Source of the DNA: Methanolobus sp. UBA32
Lineage (GTDB): Archaea > Halobacteriota > Methanosarcinia > Methanosarcinales > Methanosarcinaceae
Assembly: GCA_002507205.1 (NCBI GenBank)
Contig: DAZF01000004.1
Span: 5,696 to 69,695, forward strand
Length of the DNA stretch: 64,000 bases
Direction: 5' to 3'
Below are positions 58,411 through 64,000 of the stretch, piece by piece (positions within the stretch are counted from its first letter, which is position 1; each line of letters opens with the position of its first letter). A program made the translations under genes and the position numbers. The notes under the pieces are model-generated. The model saw only the letters and a list, made by a program, of their open reading frames with translations. It searched no databases and was not told the origin of the DNA.

Positions 58411-59646
58411 TTACCTGAACTTTTTAAAGAACATGAAGAACACAACAAATACCCCTGTTGTTACAATCAGGGACAACACACTTGAAACATTGGACGAGGA
58501 GGGCAACGATGGCAGGGACAGATCAGTAGAATTGCCAGAACTGGGAGAACTGTTATTCTTTCCAAGACTTTCAGTTGCTGAACTTGCGATTTCAATAATT
58601 GATTCCGTAATATTGTCCTTTATGTTAACAGACACCGAGAATTCCTCTGAGTAATATGAGGTATCTTCGGAATCATCAATTACCATGAGTGTAACTTTAT
58701 GAACCCCTGCATCCAGTTCATCAGTTACCGCTTTATACATCCCAGGATCCACATCTTTTCTGGAGTCCACAAGATCTCCGTCAACCATAATTCGGACCTC
58801 TGGAAAAGATTCATCGAGGTAGTAACTTATAATAGCAATACGCCCGGCTTTTAAACCACCATCGACCGGAGACTTTACACCTATGTCAATTCCATCCGGA
58901 AGATCTTCATCACCATCAGCATCGGATATTGAGTTCTGCTGCAATGAGACATGCTTGAGGAAAACAGTAATTGAATCATCTGTTTCGAAAAAAGCCTTCA
59001 CGTTTGCAAGGAAAATCGTCCGGGGTTGCTCATCAGAATAAACCGTGTAATAGAAATATTCCCCTTCTTCAACCTCATCCTCTTTCAGCACTTTCCCATT
59101 AAGACTGAGCTGCAGGGACACCTCACCATCATCTACCCCGGTTGCCTCAAGAGTGTAAAGAGCGGATAATTCAAGCTCTGAATCCTCTTTCAGAGTATAG
59201 CTCTTGTCCAGGATAAGATAGTCATCAACTTCTTCCACAGGGTCAATATATTGTTCTATGTAAATGGTAGAATAAAGCACATCATCTGATTCTTTTACAG
59301 AACCCTTCGGAGTTATTCTCAGGATAAAGTACTCTACTTCTGTTTCATCATCATCTTCATCCTCGATCACCGAACGGACATACTCCACCGGATCATCTTC
59401 CTTTGCAAAGTTATCATCCAGCTCAACCTCTTCTCCATTTAGATATAGTTCTATAAGGATATCACCGCTTTTGCTGTTCATATCCACAACTTTGAAGGAA
59501 TAGCCCTGCTCCAGGAAGATCTCATCCTGTACGCTTACAGCAGGTTCCGAATAATGTATCATTGCCTCTGTCCTCACACCTGATACCGGGGAAGTGCACA
59601 GAACAAGCAGACAAATGAAGAGAATTACAAAATGTATATATTTCAT
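58411..59646 (-). CDS. S-layer-like surface protein with single membrane anchor
   Basis: A 411-residue exported protein: signal segment at 1-23, one C-terminal membrane helix (~385-405) and a KKFR tail. Two beta domains resemble half-domains of the large S-layer protein at 30247-34035: LEQGYSFKVVDMNSKSGDIL compares with its LEDGYELNIVEVDVNG. A Ser/Asn-rich low-complexity linker (residues ~350-385) precedes the anchor. GAGGT lies 6 bases before the ATG. It may be a minor S-layer component; not assigned by known family beyond that. Confidence 0.8.
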   Translation of the reverse strand: MKYIHFVILFICLLVLCTSPVSGVRTEAMIHYSEPAVSVQDEIFLEQGYSFKVVDMNSKSGDILIELYLNGEEVELDDNFAKEDDPVEYVRSVIEDEDDDETEVEYFILRITPKGSVKESDDVLYSTIYIEQYIDPVEEVDDYLILDKSYTLKEDSELELSALYTLEATGVDDGEVSLQLSLNGKVLKEDEVEEGEYFYYTVYSDEQPRTIFLANVKAFFETDDSITVFLKHVSLQQNSISDADGDEDLPDGIDIGVKSPVDGGLKAGRIAIISYYLDESFPEVRIMVDGDLVDSRKDVDPGMYKAVTDELDAGVHKVTLMVIDDSEDTSYYSEEFSVSVNIKDNITESIIEIASSATESLGKNNSSPSSGNSTDLSLPSLPSSSNVSSVLSLIVTTGVFVVFFMFFKKFR

Positions 59647-59756
59647 CGAAACCTCACATTATTGGACCGGATAAAAATGACGAAATGTAATGCCAGTGGC
59701 TGGCATATATTACAATGTTATAGTTTTTATTGATTTCTATTAATATAGGTGAAAAT

Positions 59757-60953
59757 ATGAAATATGTAGTACTTATCGGAGACGGTATGGCAGATGAGCC
59801 TCTTGAAGAACTTGGTGGAATGACTGTTCTTCAGAAAGCCAACACAAGCAACATGGATTTTATTGTTATGAATGGCAGGGCAGGGCTTGCACAAACTGTC
59901 CCCGAAGGATTCCCTCCCGGAAGTGACGTGGCAAACATGTCCATTGTAGGTTATGATCCGAAGAAGTACTATTCAGGAAGGGCACCCCTTGAAGCTGCAA
60001 GCATGGGAGTGGAACTCGAAAAGGATGATGTAGCATTCCGCTGCAATCTTATAACCATTAAAGATGACCTCATCGTCGATTACAGTTCAGGACATATCAC
60101 CAATGAGGAAGCAAAGGAACTCATAGAGAACATAGACTCTGCCCTTGGTGACGATAAGGTCAGTTTCTACCCGGGCATCAGTTACAGGCATCTTATGGTA
60201 GCAAAAAAAGGAATTGGAGCTAATACCGAATGTGTCCCTCCGCATGATGTTATCGATGAGAACAGACACGAACACATGCCTAAGGGAGAGAACAGCGAGA
60301 TCATATCAGATCTTATAGAACGGTCCATGAAAATACTGGAAACCCAGCCCGTCAACAAAAGTAGAATTGCAGAAGGCAAGAATCCCGGGAATTCAATATG
60401 GCTCTGGGGACAGGGATTTGCCCCGGCTTTCACCCCTTTCAATGAACTTTACGGACTCAACGGTGCCATCATCTCAGCAGTTGACCTCGTCAAGGGAATA
60501 GGTATCTATGCAGGACTTGATGTTATTGAAGTCCCTGGAGCCACAGGATACCTTGATACGAATTATATCGGCAAGGCCGAGTATGCCATTGAAGCCCTCA
60601 AGGACCATGATTTCGTCTTCGTGCATGTGGAAGCACCTGATGAAGCAGGACACATGGGAAATATGGAGGCTAAGATACAGGCTATCGAGGATTTCGATGA
60701 GAAGGTCGTAGGCACCGTACTTAAGGCTGCCATTGAAATGGAGGAAGATGTAACCATCATGGTAATGCCGGACCATCCCACACCCGTCGCATTAAGGACA
60801 CACACATCTGTGCCAATCCCGGTAGGCATATACCGCACTTCAGAAAAGGCCCCTGACAATGCAGATGCTTTTGATGAAGAATCTGTGAAGAAAGGCTCAC
60901 TCGGAACGGTGTATGCAGCTGACCTTGTAGGGATGCTTATTGATATGAGCTAG
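59757..60953 (+). CDS. apgM: Cofactor-independent phosphoglycerate mutase ApgM-type / proposed homoserine kinase
   Basis: A 398-residue alkaline-phosphatase-fold enzyme. I start it at ATG 59757 ([19 protein letters not shown]) because AGGTGA precedes it; an earlier in-frame start at 59730 lacks this. Metal-site motifs are [24 protein letters not shown] (with the phospho-Ser region), [14 protein letters not shown] and MPDHPTPV. Archaeal members are either 2,3-BPG-independent phosphoglycerate mutases or, by context in some methanogens, homoserine kinases. Its nearness to aspartate kinase favours the latter only weakly. Confidence 0.88.
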   Translation: MKYVVLIGDGMADEPLEELGGMTVLQKANTSNMDFIVMNGRAGLAQTVPEGFPPGSDVANMSIVGYDPKKYYSGRAPLEAASMGVELEKDDVAFRCNLITIKDDLIVDYSSGHITNEEAKELIENIDSALGDDKVSFYPGISYRHLMVAKKGIGANTECVPPHDVIDENRHEHMPKGENSEIISDLIERSMKILETQPVNKSRIAEGKNPGNSIWLWGQGFAPAFTPFNELYGLNGAIISAVDLVKGIGIYAGLDVIEVPGATGYLDTNYIGKAEYAIEALKDHDFVFVHVEAPDEAGHMGNMEAKIQAIEDFDEKVVGTVLKAAIEMEEDVTIMVMPDHPTPVALRTHTSVPIPVGIYRTSEKAPDNADAFDEESVKKGSLGTVYAADLVGMLIDMS

Positions 60954-61086
60954 GCATCTCTTCATCACATTTTTGATTAAAAATTCCGACTCATTATATA
61001 TAAATAGGAGCACCGAGATAATATTATTTGTGGGATTATCAATTAAACGGATAGTTCCATCTTTATATAAGAGGAGGAGTGGTTTA

Positions 61087-61548
61087 ATGAAATTTGGATT
61101 AACGCCATGGAGATCGACTTCAGTTTCAAGTTGGGACCCATTCGATGAGATGAGGCGTATGCAGGAACGTCTCAACCGTTTATTCGGGGAAGAAGGAACA
61201 AGATCAGAACTGATGGATATTGATACGCTTACTCCCCTTGTGGACATAAAAGAGAAAGATAACAATATCATTGTCACAACGGATCTTCCAGGTGTTGATA
61301 AGAAAGACATTGACATCGACATCAGGGACAACAAGGTTTGGATCAGCGCCAACACACATAAGGAATCCGAGGAAGAAAAGGAAGGATACCTCATGAAGGA
61401 ACGTACTTACAGCAGATTTGCACGTGCATTCAACCTGCCTTCTGCAGTCAAAGAAGATGAGGCAAATGCAAAACTTGAGGATGGAGTGCTGACCATAACA
61501 CTACCAAAATCCGAGATAGAGGAAAAGCACAGGATAATGATCGAATAA
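61087..61548 (+). CDS. Small heat-shock protein Hsp20
   Basis: A 153-residue alpha-crystallin-domain protein. I start it at ATG 61087 (MKFGLTPWRSTS) because GAGGAGGAGT lies directly upstream; the frame is open further up but without a ribosome site. The N-terminal WDPFDEMRRMQERLNRLF is typical, the alpha-crystallin domain (~45-140) has the conserved A-x-x-x-x-G-V-L-T-I (AKLEDGVLTITLPKSE), and an IEEKHRIMIE end. A TATA-like TTATATATAAAT lies in the upstream region. It binds unfolding proteins without ATP. Confidence 0.94.
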   Translation: MKFGLTPWRSTSVSSWDPFDEMRRMQERLNRLFGEEGTRSELMDIDTLTPLVDIKEKDNNIIVTTDLPGVDKKDIDIDIRDNKVWISANTHKESEEEKEGYLMKERTYSRFARAFNLPSAVKEDEANAKLEDGVLTITLPKSEIEEKHRIMIE

Positions 61549-61981
61549 GAGCCCTGGACTAAATTCCCATTAGAATATGGGATTTTCTTTTTTTAATCAC
61601 CCTGATTTTTTGCGGCATCAGTTAGAAATATCATCATCCTTTGCTCAGTCGGGGTAACTATCATCATCGCCGCAGAAAACACTACGCAAATATAGTATAT
61701 TATTCTTGTTGACAGGTCCCTGAATAACCATTAAAGTTGATAACAGAAGATGTCAATGCATACTATTGAACTTTAGAATAACGAACAGATGAAAAGCACA
61801 TTCTTTTTATAAGAGAGTGTTTTACCTTTTAAGTGGTTGGTTATTTAGTATTTATGCTCAATAAGAAATAAAGGCAAGAAGATGCTTGATTTTGTCAGAT
61901 GAAAAGGTAAGCCATAGATTACTTTAGCTTTGGTAAATGGCAGAAAAACAGATTTAATTTACCTGATTGGAGAAGAATGGT
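61549..61981. other. 433-bp intergenic region after hsp20 with inverted repeats, no protein gene seen
   Basis: After the hsp20 stop, TCCCAT / ATGGGA (61565-61582) with T-rich tail is the likely terminator. Then TGCGGC (61611-61616) and GCCGCA (61669-61674) could close a ~60-nt domain; TATCATCATC is repeated at 61629-61638 and 61659-61668. A/T-rich sequence with TTGACA/TGTCAA (61709-61756) and TAAAGTT/AACTTTA (61732-61775) follows. ACATTCT / AGAGTGT (61798-61820, one G-U pair) with TTTTACCTTTT looks like a second terminator. No translated frame over 25 codons has coding character. A small RNA between the two terminator-like elements is possible. Confidence 0.45.
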
Positions 61982-62767
61982 ATGAGAAGGGCATTGATTG
62001 AGACTATCACCAGATCGGAAAAACGTAAAGATGTCTTAATGATTTTACAGGATGGACCTGTGGATATGCCAGTTATCCTGAAGACCCTTAATGAAAGCAG
62101 ACCTGCTTTGCTCCCACAAATGAAGATACTTGAAGAAGGGCAGCTGGTAATTAAAGAAAAAGATGCCTATATGCTCTCAAAGTTTGGGAAATTGATAGTC
62201 AAAGACCTAAAACCACTGTTGGGTACCCTTGACATCCTTGAAGGCAAACTGGATTACTGGACAAAACACAACACCGATTGCATCCCTCAGGAACTTTTCA
62301 ACAGATTGAGAGAGCTGGAAAGTTCCGAACTTATAGAGCCCGAATTATGTGAAGCGGTCGAACTTAGCAGAAAAGCCATTTCCATGTGCCTGGAATCAAA
62401 AATGATCGATGCAATAACTTCATTGTATCATTCTGAATACCCTTCATTGTTCATGAAATATGCAGAAAATGGAACAGATTTCAGATGCATCTTTACAAAA
62501 GAAGTCCTTTCCAGATTCGTATCAGACAATGAAGAACATTTGCAGAAACTTATGGAATACCCAAATGTAAACTTTTACATATATCCGGATGAACTTCATT
62601 TTTCAGCTCTTATGATAACACCGGATTTCATGCTCCTCCGCCTGCTAACCATAAGCGAAGTCTATGACCCCAGGTATATAATGGCATACAAGCAAAGTGC
62701 CATTAATTGGGGAAAAGAGTTCTTCCAGTGCTTTGCAGACAGATCCGCTTTACTGGAAGAACTCTGA
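61982..62767 (+). CDS. FilR1/DUF1724-type methanogen transcriptional regulator
   Basis: A 261-residue protein beginning MRRALIETITRSEKRK (ATG 61982, with GGAGAAG eight bases upstream; a TTG five codons earlier is unlikely). Residues ~1-90 form a winged helix (VLMILQDGPVDMPVILKTLN, ILEEGQLVIKEKDAYML). Residues ~125-255 form the FilR1/DUF1724 domain with RLRELESSELIEPELCEAV and FRCIFTKEVLSRF. This family regulates methanogenesis and filament genes in Methanosarcinales. A large structured repeat element lies directly downstream. Confidence 0.88.
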   Translation: MRRALIETITRSEKRKDVLMILQDGPVDMPVILKTLNESRPALLPQMKILEEGQLVIKEKDAYMLSKFGKLIVKDLKPLLGTLDILEGKLDYWTKHNTDCIPQELFNRLRELESSELIEPELCEAVELSRKAISMCLESKMIDAITSLYHSEYPSLFMKYAENGTDFRCIFTKEVLSRFVSDNEEHLQKLMEYPNVNFYIYPDELHFSALMITPDFMLLRLLTISEVYDPRYIMAYKQSAINWGKEFFQCFADRSALLEEL

Positions 62768-62775
62768 TCCTTATA

Positions 62776-62899
62776 CCAACATGCATTTCAGTTGGAGGAA
62801 AATCGGAGGCGAGGCAAACACATTGAAAATAGGTCAATGCAAGCTTCAATACTATGTGTTGGTTGGTTGGTTTAAATAGCTGAAACCTGTGTTTGCCTC
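62776..62899. other. Structured element: hairpin plus three-way junction (candidate RNA)
   Basis: CCAAC (62776-62780) pairs with GTTGG (62791-62795). Then GAGGCAAACACA (62811-62822) pairs perfectly with TGTGTTTGCCTC (62888-62899), a 12-bp outer stem. Inside, TTGA (62823-62826) pairs with TCAA (62834-62837) directly next to its 5' strand, and GGTTT (62869-62873) pairs with AAACC (62883-62887) directly next to its 3' strand, giving a possible three-way junction. A GTTGG-repeat run (62857-62871) could instead pair with CCAAC. Located between the FilR1 regulator and cofE. No T-tract follows, so it is not a plain terminator. Confidence 0.55.
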
Positions 62900-63034
62900 A
62901 ATAAACCCACTCCCTTAAATATAATGTTGAATTTCACCATATTTAACATAAACTTGTATTAATTTAATATGACAGCATAAATTAGCATAACAACATTTTT
63001 GAAACCCCATTCTTCCGGAGAATCCCAATTGAAA

Positions 63035-63787
63035 ATGCATGTATTTACTGTGGAAAACATCCCCATGATCAAAAAAGGGGATGACATTGCGTCGATCATC
63101 TGTGAGAGAACAAGTATTGAAGACAATGATGTCATAGTCATAGCGTCTACCATCGTTGCAAAAGCTGAAGGAAGGATGTTCAGGTTAGAAGATATCACTG
63201 CAGGAGATGAGGCAAAGCAGATCGCAGATAAGCATGGTCTTGATGCAAGGTTTGTGCAGGCAGTTCTTAACCGTAGCAATGAAATCCTGGTGGATTATCC
63301 CATATTCCTTGTAGAAACAGACAATGGACATGTCTGTATCAAAGCAGGGATAGATGAATCAAATGTGGATAAAGGCTACATGATCGACCTCCCGGTAGAT
63401 TCGGACAGGAGTGCAAAAACCATCGGAGAAGGCATTGAAACCCGAACCGGTAAAATGGTCAGCGTTATAGTGACCGACACCAATGGCAGGGCATTTAAAA
63501 TCGGTCAAACCGGTATTGCCATTGGAGTATACAGGATACATCCGATAAAGAACTGGAAAGGGCAAAAGGATCTCTTTGGCAACATACTGGCAATTACTGA
63601 GGAGGCCATAGCTGACGAAATTGCAGGTGCTGCCAATCTGTTGATGGGAGAGGGAGACGGCGGATGTCCCGTAGTTATCGTGAGGGGACTGGAACTCAGG
63701 TCTGATGATGGTTCAATAAAAGAGATGTACCGAAGCGACCGTGAAGATATAATCAAAAAAGGACTTCGCTGTTTAAGCAAAGTCTGA
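63035..63787 (+). CDS. cofE: Coenzyme F420-0:L-glutamate ligase CofE
   Basis: A 250-residue CofE. I start it at ATG 63035 (MHVFTVENIPMIKKGDDIAS); a TTG further up is a poor alternative. Conserved segments are IVIASTIVAKAEGR, LNRSNEILVDYPIFLVET, HVCIKAGIDESNV and VIVTDTNGRAFKIGQTGIAIG. The enzyme adds gamma-linked glutamates to F420-0 to form F420-2, using GTP. The C-terminus and stop overlap the convergent deaminase gene by 15 bp. The GGAGAA upstream is 12 bases away, which is weak for a ribosome site. Confidence 0.94.
   Translation: MHVFTVENIPMIKKGDDIASIICERTSIEDNDVIVIASTIVAKAEGRMFRLEDITAGDEAKQIADKHGLDARFVQAVLNRSNEILVDYPIFLVETDNGHVCIKAGIDESNVDKGYMIDLPVDSDRSAKTIGEGIETRTGKMVSVIVTDTNGRAFKIGQTGIAIGVYRIHPIKNWKGQKDLFGNILAITEEAIADEIAGAANLLMGEGDGGCPVVIVRGLELRSDDGSIKEMYRSDREDIIKKGLRCLSKV
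63762..63784. terminator. Hairpin over the convergent 3' ends of cofE and the deaminase gene
   Basis: GACTT / AAGTC and GCT / AGC pair around loop GTTTA with one C-A mismatch. The stop of the deaminase gene on the minus strand lies inside the loop and cofE codons form both arms. A6 precedes it on the plus strand. It may stabilise or terminate both transcripts. Confidence 0.5.
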
Positions 63788-64000
63788 GATCGGGATGTTC
63801 ACTACTTCAACACCTGACTGTGAGAAGAAATCAAGAGCATCGGTATCAGGATAAGGTTGAATGTAAACAACCCTTTTGATATTGGAATTGATTATCATCT
63901 TGGTACACAATATGCATGGCTGGTGGGTACAGTAAAGCGTTGCACCATCAGTACTCACCCCATGTAGAGCAGCCTGAATAATAGCATTCTGTTCAGCGTG
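63773..64000 (-). CDS. dCMP deaminase-family protein, 5' truncated by window edge
   Basis: The minus-strand frame is open to the window edge, giving the C-terminal 75 residues. It begins HAEQNAIIQAALHG and has YCTHQPCILCTKMI: HAE and PCxxC are the zinc and catalytic motifs of CMP/dCMP deaminases. It probably supplies dUMP for thymidylate. The stop overlaps cofE by 15 bp. Confidence 0.9.
   Translation of the reverse strand, partial: HAEQNAIIQAALHGVSTDGATLYCTHQPCILCTKMIINSNIKRVVYIQPYPDTDALDFFSQSGVEVVNIPISDFA

Noticed and set aside
62697-62879. A 60-codon frame overlapping the FilR1 gene end and the structured element
   Set aside because: It starts inside the regulator gene, has no ribosome site and reads through the inverted repeat, so the structure is the better explanation.
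62811-62899. Miniature transposon (MITE) reading of the 12-bp inverted repeat
   Set aside because: No target-site duplication flanks the 89-bp unit and I saw no second copy in the window; internal hairpins fit an RNA better.
1-64000. tRNA and rRNA genes
   Set aside because: I looked through the intergenic regions for T-loop and clover-leaf patterns and saw none; a tRNAscan run would be decisive.

Overview
This window is a piece of a methanogenic archaeal chromosome. The strongest evidence is a complete mtrEDCBAFGH operon (methyl-tetrahydromethanopterin:coenzyme M methyltransferase, 49867-54787). It is supported by a YcaO/TfuA pair of the McrA-thioglycine type, CofE of coenzyme F420 synthesis, a FilR1/DUF1724-type regulator, RadB, Orc1/Cdc6, SRP19, Sec61-beta and an archaeal S-layer protein. 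The mtr gene order and a tandem-domain S-layer protein point to Methanosarcinales, family Methanosarcinaceae, probably a methylotrophic genus close to Methanolobus or Methanococcoides. The genus is inference. I found no rRNA, tRNA, CRISPR array or insertion sequence.

Layout. 1-6238: most of a type I restriction-modification operon (partial dinD, hsdS, a small accessory gene, hsdR, a YgjP-like metallopeptidase); hsdM must lie upstream. 6263-11697: Orc1/Cdc6, cysteine desulfurase, a 47-residue peptide gene with its own strong signals, a P460-type haem lipoprotein, then divergent ycaO-tfuA. 11698-14735: a DtxR-regulated Zn/Mn-type ABC transporter. 14926-21495: sulfur and Fe-S chemistry, with a CstB-like persulfide dioxygenase/rhodanese, two MinD ATPases carrying ferredoxin inserts, two NifX/orange-protein-like proteins, UppP, DUF134 and an Mrp/NBP35 ATPase. 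21620-24167: an atypical NrdD with an alpha/alpha-toroid protein. 24171-30229: a soluble PAS histidine kinase, a bactofilin-like protein, and a sulfonate/nitrate-type ABC transporter with a divergent HTH regulator. 30247-36078: S-layer/fibronectin surface protein, ThiL, DUF4349 lipoprotein. 36149-39615: a canonical nrdH-nrdD-nrdG operon, divergent from radB. 40699-49606: housekeeping genes (TrmI, HD hydrolase, MtnA, Sec61-beta, SRP19, UspA, U32 peptidase) and conserved small methanogen proteins. 49867-54787: mtr. 55027-64000: PurM, aspartate kinase, an S-layer-like surface protein, an ApgM-type mutase/proposed homoserine kinase, Hsp20, a FilR1 regulator, CofE and a partial dCMP deaminase.

How it fits together. 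Mtr makes methyl-coenzyme M and conserves energy as a sodium gradient. YcaO-TfuA would mature methyl-coenzyme M reductase, and CofE the F420 hydride carrier. The sulfur/Fe-S cluster and the anaerobic ribonucleotide reductases fit a strict anaerobe.

The most unusual signals are not protein families. (1) Between the FilR1 regulator and cofE, a perfect 12-bp inverted repeat closes two further hairpins into a three-way junction (62811-62899). (2) A 47-codon gene beside the cysteine desulfurase has duplicated TATA-like elements, a full Shine-Dalgarno and a 3' hairpin. (3) At least seven genes, mostly at convergent junctions, end in hairpins built partly from coding sequence. (4) The metal-transporter promoter carries three operator half-sites at exact 10-bp spacing.
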